A stretch of DNA of 64,000 nucleotides, from assembly GCF_943737005.1 (NCBI RefSeq), contig NZ_CALSFU010000006.1, positions 1 to 64,000 on the forward strand. The letters are read 5' to 3'. This stretch comes from Achromobacter sp. Marseille-Q4962 (GTDB lineage Bacteria > Pseudomonadota > Gammaproteobacteria > Burkholderiales > Burkholderiaceae_B). The position numbers and the translations under genes are program-made. This document shows, in pieces, positions 21,741-30,983 of the stretch. The notes under the pieces were generated by a model. It did not search any database. It had not been told where the DNA came from and was given only the letters and a program-made list of their open reading frames with translations. Within the stretch, counting starts at the first letter, position 1, and each line of letters starts with the position of its first letter.

Positions 21741-24533
21741 ATGGATGTTGGATTTCTCGTATTCGGTCTGGCCGGCCTGCTGACGCTGGTCTGCTTCATG
21801 CCGCCGCTGGCCGGGCGGGTGAAGCTGCCTTACTCGGTGCTGCTGGCCATCGTGGGCTGTCTGCTGGGCATTGTCGTCCACGTGCACGGCTGGGCCCCGC
21901 GCTGGATCGGCGATTTCCTGGATTCGCTGGAACGCTTCGAGATTTCGTCCGAAACCTTTCTCATGGTGTTCCTGCCGGTGCTGCTGTTCGAGACGGCCTT
22001 GTCCATGAACGTGCGGCGGCTGATGGACGATATCGGCCCCATTCTCATGATGGCCATCGTGGCCGTGGTGGTCTGCACCGTGGTCGTGGGCTTCACGCTC
22101 GACATGGTTTCGTCCTACGGGTTGGTGGTGTGCCTGCTGCTGGGCGCCATCGTGGCCACCACCGACCCCGTGGCGGTGGTGGGCATCTTCCGCGAGGTGG
22201 GGGCGCCCAAGCGGCTCACCACCCTGGTCGAGGGCGAGAGCCTGTTCAACGACGCCGCGTCCATCGCGCTGTACTCCGTGCTGCTGGCGGTGCTGAGCGG
22301 GCATGGCGTGCTGAGCGTGGGCGGGGTGTTCAACGACTTCGTGGTGCACTTCCTGGGCGGCGGCCTGGCGGGCTTCGCCATGGGCCGGCTGGCCTGCTTC
22401 CTGTTCGCCTGGCTGCGCGGTTTTCCCACGGCCGAGATCACCCTGACGCTGACGCTGGCCTATTTGTCGTTCTTCATTTCCGAGCACTATCTGCACGTTT
22501 CCGGCGTGGTGGCCACCGTCATCGCGGGGCTGGTGGTGGGATCGGCGGGCCGTACGCGCATGTCGCCCACCACGTTCGAGTACCTGTCCAGTTCCTGGGA
22601 GCAGTTCGGCTTCTGGGCCAATTCGCTCATCTTCCTGTTCGCCGCCATGCTGATCCCCAAGCTGATGGCGGCCGCCGACTGGCAGGAGCTGCTGCTGGTG
22701 GCGGTGCTGTTCGTCGCCACCCTGGTGGCGCGCGCCATTGTGGTGTTCGGCCTGCTGCCCCTCCTGGGCCTGACGCCGCTGGGCACCAAGGTGAGCAATC
22801 CCTACAAGGTCGTGATGCTCTGGGGCGGATTGCGGGGCGCGGTGTCCCTGGCCCTGGCCCTGGCCGTGACCGAGCAGACCGGGGTGCCCGAGGAAGCGCG
22901 GCAGTTCATCGCCGTGGCCACCACGGCCTTCGTGCTGGTCACCCTGTTCGTCAACGGCATCAGCCTGCGGCCGCTGATCCGCACGCTGGGCCTGAACCAG
23001 CTTTCCCCGGTGGAGCGCACCATCCGCAACCAGGCGCTGGCCGTGGCGCTGGAAGACCTGCAGGGCAAGACCGAGGAGGTGGCCAAGTCCGAGCACATCG
23101 GCACGGAGGTGCGCGACCGCATCCGCGCCGTGTTCGACGCCAGCCTCGCCAGCGTGCACGACGGCCAGGTCGGCCAGATGAGCGACGAGCAGCGCGTGTC
23201 CGTGGGCCTGGCCATCGTGGCGCAGCGCGAAGAAGAAATGTTCTTCGACATCCTGAAGGCGCAGATCGTCGACTGGCGCATGGCCGAATCGCTGCTGGCC
23301 CGCGCCGAACGGCTGGAGGACGCTATCCGGACCGGCGGCGTGGCCGGGTTCGAGAACGCCATCGTCGCCGACGTGCGCTACTCGGCGGGCTTTCGCCTGG
23401 CGCTGCGCGTACATTACCTGTTCGGTTTCCAGGGCTGGCTGGCGCGCGAACTGGGCCAGCGCTTCGCCAACCTCATGAGCAAGCGTTCGGTGGCGCAGCG
23501 GCTCATCGTGTTCGCGCGCGAGCAGATCACGCCGCTGCTGGGCGAAGAGGCCACGCAGCGCATCGTCAGCCTGCACCAGCGCCGGCTCGATCTCATCGAG
23601 AACGCGCTGCAGGCCCTGAACCTGCAGTATCCATCCTATGCCCAATGGCTGCAGGAAAGCTATCTGGGGCGGGTGGCGCGCGAGCTCGAGCGCATCCGCT
23701 ACCGCGACATGCTGGAGCAGTTCCTCATCAGCGGCGAAGTCTATGCCGACCTGATGGCCCAGCTGAAGAGCCGCTGGGCGCACATCGACACCCACCCCCC
23801 GCTGGACATGGAACTGGGCGCGGCGGACCTCATCAAGCGCGTGCCGCTTTTCGAAGGACTGTCGCCCGATTCGCTGCGCGCCATCTCCAAGCTGCTCAAG
23901 CCGCGTCTGGCGCTGCCCGACCAGCGCGTGCTGACCAAGGGCCGGCACGGCGAGGAAATGTGCTTCGTGGCCTCGGGGGCGGTGGCCGTGCACCTGCCCG
24001 ACCACACCCTGATCGAACTGGGCAGCGGGGAGTTCTTCGGCGAACTGGGCCTGCTGGGCGAACAGCAGATCGCGCCGGAGGTCACGTCGCTGGGTTACAG
24101 CAAGCTGTTGATGCTTTCGTCGCGCGATTTCCATGCGCTGCTGGCGCGCGACGAGCACCTGCGCGAGCGCATCCAGACCGTGGCCAGGCAGCGCCTGCGC
24201 GCCATCGAAGTCTGGAAGCAGTTCTCGCAAACGGGCACGACCCAGCCCCCGCCCGCGCCGGCCGTGCCCGGCCCGGCGCAATCCGCGGAAGCGGCGGAAA
24301 CGGCCCAGCCCGCCCCGGCGGCCGGGCGCGCGCATGACGGAACCGCCACGGAGGGCGCGGCGCGGGCCGCGGACGAGTCCGACGATGCGGCCGGGCGCGA
24401 CGCGCGGCAGGCCGCGGCGGCCGACGGTGCGCCGTCGACCTTGCCGGACGCCAGCCCGGCGGGGCTGGCCGGGCCTAACCTGGCCGGGCCTAACCTGGCC
24501 GGGCCTGACCTGGCCGGGCCTGACCGCGCCTGA
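21741..24533 (+). CDS. Na+/H+ antiporter (CPA1) with C-terminal cyclic-nucleotide-binding-like domain
   Basis: Large CPA1 cation/proton antiporter of 930 residues. Twelve to thirteen membrane helices (about 1-410) include the ion-binding ATTDPVAVVGIF and VEGESLFNDAAS motifs typical of NhaP/NHE and the LRGAVSLALAL helix. A long helical cytoplasmic region (about 420-690) follows. Then comes a cNMP-binding beta-roll (about 695-810, VPLFEGLSPDSLRAISKLL, GEFFGELGLLGE). The arginine that normally binds the cyclic phosphate is absent after the GELGLL motif (IAPEVTS in its place). The tail is low-complexity Ala/Pro with AGPNL/AGPDL repeats. ATG 21741 begins the first helix; the frame is open further upstream, but no better start is seen there. 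Confidence 0.9.
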   Translation: MDVGFLVFGLAGLLTLVCFMPPLAGRVKLPYSVLLAIVGCLLGIVVHVHGWAPRWIGDFLDSLERFEISSETFLMVFLPVLLFETALSMNVRRLMDDIGPILMMAIVAVVVCTVVVGFTLDMVSSYGLVVCLLLGAIVATTDPVAVVGIFREVGAPKRLTTLVEGESLFNDAASIALYSVLLAVLSGHGVLSVGGVFNDFVVHFLGGGLAGFAMGRLACFLFAWLRGFPTAEITLTLTLAYLSFFISEHYLHVSGVVATVIAGLVVGSAGRTRMSPTTFEYLSSSWEQFGFWANSLIFLFAAMLIPKLMAAADWQELLLVAVLFVATLVARAIVVFGLLPLLGLTPLGTKVSNPYKVVMLWGGLRGAVSLALALAVTEQTGVPEEARQFIAVATTAFVLVTLFVNGISLRPLIRTLGLNQLSPVERTIRNQALAVALEDLQGKTEEVAKSEHIGTEVRDRIRAVFDASLASVHDGQVGQMSDEQRVSVGLAIVAQREEEMFFDILKAQIVDWRMAESLLARAERLEDAIRTGGVAGFENAIVADVRYSAGFRLALRVHYLFGFQGWLARELGQRFANLMSKRSVAQRLIVFAREQITPLLGEEATQRIVSLHQRRLDLIENALQALNLQYPSYAQWLQESYLGRVARELERIRYRDMLEQFLISGEVYADLMAQLKSRWAHIDTHPPLDMELGAADLIKRVPLFEGLSPDSLRAISKLLKPRLALPDQRVLTKGRHGEEMCFVASGAVAVHLPDHTLIELGSGEFFGELGLLGEQQIAPEVTSLGYSKLLMLSSRDFHALLARDEHLRERIQTVARQRLRAIEVWKQFSQTGTTQPPPAPAVPGPAQSAEAAETAQPAPAAGRAHDGTATEGAARAADESDDAAGRDARQAAAADGAPSTLPDASPAGLAGPNLAGPNLAGPDLAGPDRA
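24465..24524. repeat. 15-bp in-frame tandem repeat at the antiporter 3' end
   Basis: Four copies of CTGGCCGGGCCTAAC (two) or CTGGCCGGGCCTGAC (two), encoding (N/D)LAGP repeats in the last residues of the antiporter. Confidence 0.9.
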
Positions 24534-24560
24534 CCTGGCGTGCCGTCGCGATGAGCGGCC

Positions 24561-25388
24561 TCAGGCCGGAAAGTTGTCGCCCGAGGCTTCGCGCCGCATG
24601 AGGTCTTCGACGATGACCAGCGCGGCTTCCAGCGTGAATTCGCCGTTGGCGATGCGCTGCACGGCGGCGCCGGGCTCGATGGCGTCGATTTCCATGACCT
24701 CGCCGTCGCGGTTGGCGGGGCGGGCGCCGGCTTCGAGCACACAGGTGCTGGTCAGTACGTCTTCGACCTGGTAGCCCTCGGGCAGGCGGCGGTGGATGCG
24801 CAGAATGGCGCGCAGGGCGGACCGGCGGCGCAGGTCCGGCGCGTCGAGCCCGGCCTCTTCGCCGCATTCGCGCAGCAGCGCCTCTTCCAGCGGTTCGCCG
24901 CTGCCGGCCAGGCCGCCGACCAGCGTGTCCCACATGCCCGGATCGGTGGCTTTGCCGAGCGAGCGCCGCGCCACCCAGAGCCGGCCGTCCGGCGTCCAGG
25001 CATTGAGATGCACGGCTTTGGTCAGCAGGCCCAGCGGCCGCATGGCGGCACGCTCGATCACGCCCAGCCAGGTTTCGCCGTCGGTGACATCCAGCAATTC
25101 ATCGCGCCAGCCGCGCAGGCAGTTGGCCTGCCGCAGGGCCTGGGCCGATCGCTCGAGCACCTCGTTGAGAGCGTCGCCCGGCGCGAGGCCGGCGCCGATG
25201 CGCAGCGTCTGGCCGTCCGATTCGACATGGGCCACGCCGCGCAGGGCATCGCAGGCCGCATGCGTGGCCCAGCCGCAGCGGCGTCCCGCTATATACAAGA
25301 TGCGCGCGCCGTCGGGCGCGGGCTCCTGGGCGCGCACGCGCAGTCTTGCATAGAGGTCGGGCAGGGGATGAAGCATGGATCGGGCCAT
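24561..25388 (-). CDS. Nudix hydrolase with N-terminal DUF4743 domain
   Basis: The 275-residue product joins an N-terminal DUF4743-type region (about 1-115) to a Nudix domain (about 120-265). The Nudix box is GGLAGSGEPLEEALLRECGEEAGL (G-x5-E-x7-REVxEE pattern with REC in place of REV). Such proteins resemble the Nudix part of plant/fungal thiamine-diphosphate-related hydrolases (Tnr3-like, thought to cleave damaged thiamine diphosphate). The substrate here is inferred only. It is convergent with the antiporter gene, 27 bases apart. Confidence 0.85.
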   Translation of the reverse strand: MARSMLHPLPDLYARLRVRAQEPAPDGARILYIAGRRCGWATHAACDALRGVAHVESDGQTLRIGAGLAPGDALNEVLERSAQALRQANCLRGWRDELLDVTDGETWLGVIERAAMRPLGLLTKAVHLNAWTPDGRLWVARRSLGKATDPGMWDTLVGGLAGSGEPLEEALLRECGEEAGLDAPDLRRRSALRAILRIHRRLPEGYQVEDVLTSTCVLEAGARPANRDGEVMEIDAIEPGAAVQRIANGEFTLEAALVIVEDLMRREASGDNFPA

Positions 25389-25494
25389 CGAAGAGCGACC
25401 GGCAGATTTTATGCCAGCGCAGACCGGCGTGCGGCCCCGGCGTCAAAGCGGTTCGCGCCCATGGGGGCGGGCGTCATGATTTCAAGAGCGCGAA

Positions 25495-25523
25495 CTTACA
25501 TCTATTTGCGCGTCCGCTATAAT
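25495..25523 (+). promoter_or_regulatory. Promoter of the cytochrome oxidase operon
   Basis: -35 CTTACA (25495-25500), 17-base spacer and -10 TATAAT (25518-25523), about 150 bases before ctaC. Confidence 0.7.
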
Positions 25524-25671
25524 CCGCCAGTTTCTTTGTGATTTCGAGTGGGAACGCGGGGGCCGCTCAACTCCTGCCTGACCCTGCCATCTAATAATTG
25601 CGCGTAGTCCTGTACAAGTGACATCCGTGCCACAGGGCGACAGGGCCTTCGCGCCATGTTTCGAGGTAAGC

Positions 25672-26829
25672 ATGAAGAAGTGGAGAGGGATACTCGGGGC
25701 TTGTGCATTGCTGATTGGCCAGGTGGCCGGCGCTCAGGTGCAAGACATGCCCGGCGGCCCGAAGGTCAATCAGCTTAACCTGCACGAAGGCGTCACACAG
25801 ATCACCCGGGATGTCATGTGGTTGCACTGGATGCTGCTCACGATCTGTATCGTGATCTTCATCGGTGTCTTCGGAGTGATGTTCTACTCCATCTGGGCGC
25901 ACCGCAAATCGCGCGGCCACCAGGCCGCCACCTTCCACGAGCACCTGGGCGTCGAAGTCGCCTGGACCGTCATCCCCTTCATCATCGTCATCGCCATGGC
26001 GCTGCCGGCCACCAAGACGGTCGTCGCCATGAAAGACACTTCCAGCGCCGACCTCACCGTGAAGGTCACCGGCTACCAGTGGAAATGGGGCTACGAATAC
26101 CTGGACGGCGCGGCCGCCGGGGTCAAGTTCCTGTCCACCCTGGCCACGCCGCGCGCGCAAATCGAAAACCGCGAGCCCAAGGGCGAGTTCTACCTCATGG
26201 AGGTGGACAACCCGCTGGTGGTGCCGGTGGACAAGAAGGTCCGCGTGGTGCTCACCGCCGCCGACGTCATCCATTCCTGGATGGTGCCGGACTTCGGCGT
26301 CAAGCAGGACGCGATCCCGGGCTTTCTGCGCGACGCCTGGTTCCGCGCCGAGAAACCGGGCATCTATCGGGGCCAGTGCGCCGAGCTTTGCGGCAAGGAC
26401 CACGCCTTCATGCCCATCGTAGTGGAAGTGAAGTCGCAGGCGGACTACGATAAGTGGGTGGGAGAACAGCAGAAGAAGATGGCGGCCAGCGCCGACGATC
26501 CCAACAAGGAGTGGACGGAGGCCGAACTGGTTGCCCGGGGCGAGAAAGTGTTCGGCGCCAATTGCGTGGCCTGTCACCAGGCCAACGGCAAGGGCGTGCC
26601 GGGCAGCTTCCCCGCGCTCGATGGAGACAAGATCGTGCTCGGCCCCAAGGCGGAGCAGATCAAGACCGTGCTGCACGGCCGGCCCGGCACCGCCATGGCG
26701 CCGTTCGGCGGCCAGCTCAACGACGTCGAAATCGCGGCGGTCATCAGCTATACGCGCCATGCCTGGAGCAATGCAGGCAAGGGGCAGGACCCGACGGTTC
26801 TTCCGAAGGACGTGGCGGCCGCGCGCTGA
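25672..26829 (+). CDS. ctaC: Cytochrome c oxidase subunit II with fused cytochrome c domain
   Basis: Electron-entry subunit of a caa3-like terminal oxidase, 385 residues. It has a signal peptide, two membrane helices (about 50-72 and 95-115) and a periplasmic cupredoxin domain with the CuA ligands in GQCAELCGKDHAFM. A C-terminal class I cytochrome c domain follows (about 280-375) with heme-attachment CVACH and the axial Met in GTAMAPFGGQL. Start ATG 25672 gives a proper signal peptide (MKKWRGILGACALL). It is the first gene of the ctaCDE operon and has a consensus-like promoter. Confidence 0.96.
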   Translation: MKKWRGILGACALLIGQVAGAQVQDMPGGPKVNQLNLHEGVTQITRDVMWLHWMLLTICIVIFIGVFGVMFYSIWAHRKSRGHQAATFHEHLGVEVAWTVIPFIIVIAMALPATKTVVAMKDTSSADLTVKVTGYQWKWGYEYLDGAAAGVKFLSTLATPRAQIENREPKGEFYLMEVDNPLVVPVDKKVRVVLTAADVIHSWMVPDFGVKQDAIPGFLRDAWFRAEKPGIYRGQCAELCGKDHAFMPIVVEVKSQADYDKWVGEQQKKMAASADDPNKEWTEAELVARGEKVFGANCVACHQANGKGVPGSFPALDGDKIVLGPKAEQIKTVLHGRPGTAMAPFGGQLNDVEIAAVISYTRHAWSNAGKGQDPTVLPKDVAAAR

Positions 26830-26932
26830 TCGCGCGCTCCGCCCTCCCCAGGCAGGAACCGGTTCCGTTTAGTCGAGATACTTGGCCGGACCGCGCCAGG
26901 CGCGGCCGGCCCTCAGCAGGAAGGAGTCCATC

Positions 26933-28537
26933 ATGAGCAGCGTCACTGTAGACCACGTGTCGCCGGGCCAGGGTCACCATGACCACCACCACCACGCCAT
27001 GCCCTCGGGCTGGCGCCGCTGGCTGTTCGCCACCAACCACAAAGACATCGGGACGATGTACCTCATCTTCTCGTTCGTCATGCTGCTGGAGGGCGGCACG
27101 TTGGCCCTGCTGCTGCGCACCGAGCTGTTCGAGCCGGGCCTGCAGTTCTTCCGCCCCGAGCTCTTCAACCAGTTCACCACCATGCACGGCCTCATCATGG
27201 TGTTCGGCGCCATCATGCCGGCCTTCGTGGGCTTCGCGAACTGGATGATCCCCATGCAGATCGGCGCCTCGGACATGGCGTTCGCGCGCATGAACAACTT
27301 CAGCTTCTGGCTGCTGCCGGTGGCGGCCATCATGCTGACCACCTCGTTCTTCGTGCCCGGCGGCGCCACCGCGGCCGGCTGGACGCTGTATGCGCCGCTG
27401 TCGCTGCAGATGGGCCCGGGCATGGACCTGGGCATCTTCGCCATGCACATCATGGGCGCCTCGTCCATCATGGGCGCGATCAACATCATCGTGACCATCC
27501 TGAACATGCGCGCGCCCGGCCTCACGCTGATGAAGATGCCGCTCTTCTGCTGGACCTGGCTCATCACCGCCTTCCTGCTGCTGGCCGTGATGCCGGTGCT
27601 GGCCGCGGCCATCACCATGGTGCTCACCGACCGCCACTTCGGCACGGGCTTCTTCAACGCGGCCGCCGGCGGCGACCCGGTGCTCTACCAGCACGTGTTC
27701 TGGTTCTTCGGGCACCCCGAGGTGTACATCATGATCCTGCCGGCCTTCGGCATCGTGTCGGCCATCGTGCCGGCCTTCGCGCGCAAGAAGCTGTTCGGCT
27801 ACGCCTCCATGGTGTACGCCACCGCCTCCATCGCGGTGCTGTCGTTCATCGTGTGGGCGCACCACATGTTCACCACCGGCATGCCCGTCACCGGCCAGCT
27901 CTATTTCATGTACGCCACCATGCTGATCTCCATTCCCACGGGGGTGAAGGTCTTCAACTGGGTGGCCACCATGTGGCGCGGCTCCATGACCTTCGAAACC
28001 CCGATGCTGTTCGCCATCGGGTTCATCTTCGTGTTCACCATGGGCGGCTTCACGGGCCTGATTCTTTCGGTGGCGCCCATCGACATCCAGGTGCACGACA
28101 CCTATTACGTGGTGGCCCATTTCCACTACGTGCTGGTGGCCGGCTCGCTGTTCGCCCTGTTCGCGGGCACCTACTACTGGCTGCCCAAGTGGACCGGCCG
28201 CATGTACAGCGAAAAACTGGGCAAGCTGCACTTCTGGTCGTCGCTGATCTCCTTCAACCTGACGTTCTTCCCGATGCACTTCCTGGGCCTGGCCGGCATG
28301 CCGCGCCGCTACGCCGACTACGCCGCGCAGTTCACCACCTTCCACCAGATCGCCACCATCGGCGCGTTCTGGTTCGGGCTGTCGCAGCTCATCTTCCTGT
28401 GGGCGGTGTTGCGCTGCTACATGGGCAAGGGCGAGCGCGCCTCCGCCAAGCCGTGGGAAGGCGCCGAAGGGCTGGAATGGACCGTGCCGTCGCCGGCGCC
28501 GTTCCACACCTTCGAGACGCCGCCCGAAGTGAAGTGA
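26933..28537 (+). CDS. ctaD: Cytochrome c oxidase subunit I
   Basis: Catalytic subunit of the aa3-type oxidase with the heme a / a3-CuB site and proton channels. The 534-residue product has twelve membrane helices. It includes HGLIMVF (heme a His), [18 protein letters not shown] (His-Tyr crosslink region), the CuB histidines in AHHMF and the paired histidines AHFHYVL. An unusual His-rich N-terminus ([11 protein letters not shown], about 10-20) precedes the first helix and might bind copper; this is inference. AAGGAG precedes ATG 26933. Confidence 0.97.
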   Translation: MSSVTVDHVSPGQGHHDHHHHAMPSGWRRWLFATNHKDIGTMYLIFSFVMLLEGGTLALLLRTELFEPGLQFFRPELFNQFTTMHGLIMVFGAIMPAFVGFANWMIPMQIGASDMAFARMNNFSFWLLPVAAIMLTTSFFVPGGATAAGWTLYAPLSLQMGPGMDLGIFAMHIMGASSIMGAINIIVTILNMRAPGLTLMKMPLFCWTWLITAFLLLAVMPVLAAAITMVLTDRHFGTGFFNAAAGGDPVLYQHVFWFFGHPEVYIMILPAFGIVSAIVPAFARKKLFGYASMVYATASIAVLSFIVWAHHMFTTGMPVTGQLYFMYATMLISIPTGVKVFNWVATMWRGSMTFETPMLFAIGFIFVFTMGGFTGLILSVAPIDIQVHDTYYVVAHFHYVLVAGSLFALFAGTYYWLPKWTGRMYSEKLGKLHFWSSLISFNLTFFPMHFLGLAGMPRRYADYAAQFTTFHQIATIGAFWFGLSQLIFLWAVLRCYMGKGERASAKPWEGAEGLEWTVPSPAPFHTFETPPEVK

Positions 28538-28571
28538 CGTGCCGCCGACCACCGACCCGGACCGCCGCGCC

Positions 28572-28697
28572 ATGACGCCCGAACAACGCCGCCGCAACCG
28601 CATCGCGGGCCTGATCCTGCTGGCCTTCGTGGCGGCGGTGTTCGTCTGGACGCTGCTGCGGGGCTCCGCGCTGCTGGGCGGCGCGGCCATGGGGTAG
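28572..28697 (+). CDS. Small cytochrome oxidase assembly protein (one membrane helix)
   Basis: A 41-residue ORF lies between ctaD and the DUF2970 gene. It reads MTPEQRRRNRIAGLILL, then a single hydrophobic helix (about 12-31), then a short tail. Proteins of this size and pattern occupy this slot in many Burkholderiales and are called cytochrome oxidase small assembly protein. It could also start at GTG 28539 in frame, right after ctaD. It ends 4 bases before the next gene. Confidence 0.7.
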   Translation: MTPEQRRRNRIAGLILLAFVAAVFVWTLLRGSALLGGAAMG

Positions 28698-28701
28698 CGC
28701 C

Positions 28702-28926
28702 ATGAGCGAAGACCTGCGCGACACCGCCCAGCGCAAGCTGAGCTTCGTCCAGACGGTCAAGGCGGTGGCCTGGGCCTTTTTCGGCGTGCGCAAGGGGGCG
28801 GGCTACCGCGAAGACATCGCGCGGCTCAACCCGGTCTACGTCATCGTGGCCGGGCTGCTGGCCGCCGCGCTGTTCGTGACGGCGCTGGTGTTCATCGTGC
28901 GCTGGGCGGTGGCCAGCCTGAGCTGA
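28702..28926 (+). CDS. DUF2970 small membrane protein
   Basis: 74-residue protein with an amphipathic N-terminus (LSFVQTVKAVAWAFFGVRKG), typical of DUF2970, and one C-terminal membrane helix (about 46-70). It is nearly always found in cytochrome oxidase operons of betaproteobacteria; function unknown, presumed assembly or stability. It sits between the small assembly ORF and ctaE. In many relatives a cox11 (ctaG) gene lies between those two small genes, but here the gap is only 4 bases. Confidence 0.85.
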   Translation: MSEDLRDTAQRKLSFVQTVKAVAWAFFGVRKGAGYREDIARLNPVYVIVAGLLAAALFVTALVFIVRWAVASLS

Positions 28927-28971
28927 GATTCGAACAACTTCAAATCAAACATCCGTACCAGGGAGAAAGCC

Positions 28972-29847
28972 ATGAGTGCAAGCCACTCGGTTCAAGGTAA
29001 AGAGGCGCCGTACTACTACGTGCCCGCCGATTCCGGCCACCCCGTGCGCACGGCGCTGGCCCTGCTCTGCATGGGGCTGGGCGCAGCCGCCTGGATCAAC
29101 GGCGTGGGCTGGGGCAAATGGCTGGTGCTGGCGGGGTTCATCGGCGTGGTGACGGTGCTGTATTTCTGGTTCGGCGACGCCATCCACGAGTCGGAGTCGG
29201 GGCTCAACAGCAAGCGCATCGACAACTCCTACCGCTGGGGCATGAGCTGGTTCATCTTCTCGGAGGTGATGTTCTTCGCGGCCTTCTTCGGCGCCCTCTG
29301 GTATGCGCGCACCATCACCACGCCGTGGCTGGGCGACATGGACCACAAGCTGCTGCTGTGGCCCGATTTCCAGGCCACCTGGCCCAACTTCGGCCCGGCC
29401 GGCGTGGTGGAGCACTTCCAGACCGTGGGACCGTTCTGGCTGCCCACCATCAACACGGCCCTGCTGCTCAGTTCCGGCGTCACGCTCACCATCGCGCACC
29501 ACGCGCTGCGCGCGAATCACCGCGGCAAGGCCATCTTCTGGCTGCTCGCCACCGTGATCCTGGGGTTCGTGTTCGTGGCCTGCCAGGCCACCGAATACCA
29601 CCACGCCTATACCGAACTGAACCTCAAGTTCAACTCGGGCGCATACGGCTCGCTGTTCTACATGCTGACGGGCTTTCACGGCTTTCACGTCATCATGGGC
29701 GCCACCATGCTGACGGTCATCCTCATCCGCCTGATCCGCGGCCATTTCACGCCCGATCATCATTTCGGCTTCGAGGGCGCGGCCTGGTACTGGCACTTCG
29801 TGGACGTGGTCTGGCTGGGCCTGTACCTGTTCGTCTACTGGATGTGA
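28972..29847 (+). CDS. ctaE: Cytochrome c oxidase subunit III
   Basis: Seven-helix subunit III (291 residues) that stabilises subunit I and its proton uptake. Family marks are YRWGMSWFIFSEVMFFAAFFGAL, the conserved Glu in ACQATEYHHAYTE, YMLTGFHGFHV and the terminal WYWHFVDVVWLGLYLFVYW. Good site GGGAGAAAGCC before ATG 28972. It closes the ctaCDE structural block and is followed by a strong hairpin. Confidence 0.97.
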   Translation: MSASHSVQGKEAPYYYVPADSGHPVRTALALLCMGLGAAAWINGVGWGKWLVLAGFIGVVTVLYFWFGDAIHESESGLNSKRIDNSYRWGMSWFIFSEVMFFAAFFGALWYARTITTPWLGDMDHKLLLWPDFQATWPNFGPAGVVEHFQTVGPFWLPTINTALLLSSGVTLTIAHHALRANHRGKAIFWLLATVILGFVFVACQATEYHHAYTELNLKFNSGAYGSLFYMLTGFHGFHVIMGATMLTVILIRLIRGHFTPDHHFGFEGAAWYWHFVDVVWLGLYLFVYWM

Positions 29848-29892
29848 CCTTCCCGGGCGGGGCGGGCCGCCGCCTTGGCCTACAATGCGTAC

Positions 29893-29920
29893 CGCCGGGC
29901 GGCGCCTGCGCCGCCCGGCG
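29893..29920. terminator. 13-bp hairpin between ctaE and the convergent twin-TM gene
   Basis: CGCCGGGCGGCGC (29893-29905) pairs perfectly with GCGCCGCCCGGCG (29908-29920) around a 2-nt loop. It could end transcription from both sides, although neither side has a U-run. Confidence 0.55.
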
Positions 29921-29923
29921 CGT

Positions 29924-30124
29924 TCATCTGAGGCCCGTGCTCTCTATCCAGCCCATGTGATGGGCAAACAGCACGAAAAGAAAGAGCGCCACCGACAGCC
30001 CGATCCGCACCGTGAGCGCGTTGACCGTGCGATTGGTGGAACCCTTGTCGCGCATCAGATAGACCAGGGCGGACGCCAGGCTGGCCAGGATACCGATAAA
30101 GGCCAGTACGACGAATGCGCGCAT
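29924..30124 (-). CDS. Twin-transmembrane small protein (DUF2909-like)
   Basis: 66-residue protein with two membrane helices (about 3-22 and 40-59) joined by a loop MRDKGSTNRTVNALTVRIG. It resembles the DUF2909 twin-TM proteins that accompany surf1 in betaproteobacterial oxidase loci. GGGGAGA precedes ATG 30124. It is transcribed against ctaE and divergently from surf1, an inversion relative to the rest of the oxidase genes. Function unknown. Confidence 0.8.
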   Translation of the reverse strand: MRAFVVLAFIGILASLASALVYLMRDKGSTNRTVNALTVRIGLSVALFLFVLFAHHMGWIESTGLR

Positions 30125-30154
30125 ATTGGTCTCCCCGAGTGGTTCTGCATTGAT

Positions 30155-30946
30155 ATGGACATGGCCCGACCGCACTCTTCCCGCACCACCGCCGCCGCCC
30201 TGCTGTTGCTGGGCGCCGCCGTGGCCGCGCTGGCGTCGCTGGGGCAGTGGCAATTGCGCCGCGGCGACGAGCGACGCGCCATTCTGGCGGCGATCGAGGC
30301 CGGCCGCAAGCAGCCGCCGCTGGACCTGACCCCGGCCACCCCGCCGGCCGAACTCGCCGCATGGCGGGCGGCGCGGGCCGCGGGCGTGTGGCTGCCGCAA
30401 TTCAGTGTACTGCTCGACAACCGCAATCACGACGGCCGGCCCGGCTACTGGCTGGCCACGCCCATGCTGCTGGACGCCTCCACGCACACCGCCGTGCTCG
30501 TGCTGCGCGGCTGGCTGCCGCGCGTCATGGGCGCGCAGGCCGCTCCGGCGGCGCCGCCCGCGCCCTCGGGCGGGCAGACCGTCTCCGGCGAGCTGCAGCC
30601 GCGCGTGCCCCGGCTGTTCGAGCTGTGGTCGCTGGGCAGCGCGCCCGCCGGCCTGCCCGCCGCCTTGCCGCTGCCCGGCGGCGCGTTGCCCCAGGTGCAG
30701 AACCTGGCGCTGGACGACTACGCCCGCGCCACCGGCCTCACCCTGCTGCCGGCGGTGCTGAGCCAGACGGACGATGCCGCCGACGGCTTGGTGCGCGACT
30801 GGCCGCAGCCTTCGGTGGACTACCGCCAGAACATTTCCTACGCCGTGCAATGGTTCGCCTTTGCGGCGATCGCCGCCATCGCCTGGCTGGCGGTGCTGGC
30901 CGGCGCCATCCGCCGCGCCCGGCGGCGGCAGGCGCCTCCGGCCTGA
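30155..30946 (+). CDS. SURF1-family cytochrome oxidase assembly protein
   Basis: Membrane assembly factor that helps insert heme a into subunit I. The 263-residue product has terminal membrane helices (about 10-28 and 233-253) flanking a periplasmic domain. Family motifs are LGQWQLRR, NRNHDGRPGYWLATPM, VLRGWLPR and the final SYAVQWFAFA. ATG 30155 and ATG 30161 are both possible starts; only 30 bases separate it from the divergent twin-TM gene, so they share a control region. Confidence 0.9.
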   Translation: MDMARPHSSRTTAAALLLLGAAVAALASLGQWQLRRGDERRAILAAIEAGRKQPPLDLTPATPPAELAAWRAARAAGVWLPQFSVLLDNRNHDGRPGYWLATPMLLDASTHTAVLVLRGWLPRVMGAQAAPAAPPAPSGGQTVSGELQPRVPRLFELWSLGSAPAGLPAALPLPGGALPQVQNLALDDYARATGLTLLPAVLSQTDDAADGLVRDWPQPSVDYRQNISYAVQWFAFAAIAAIAWLAVLAGAIRRARRRQAPPA

Positions 30947-30983
30947 GCGGCCGCCCGTCACGACGCGATTCCAGGATATTCCC

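Noticed and set aside
21594-24335. Long frames on both other frames/strands across the antiporter gene
   Set aside because: They are GC-bias shadows; only the frame from 21741 has membrane helices and antiporter motifs.
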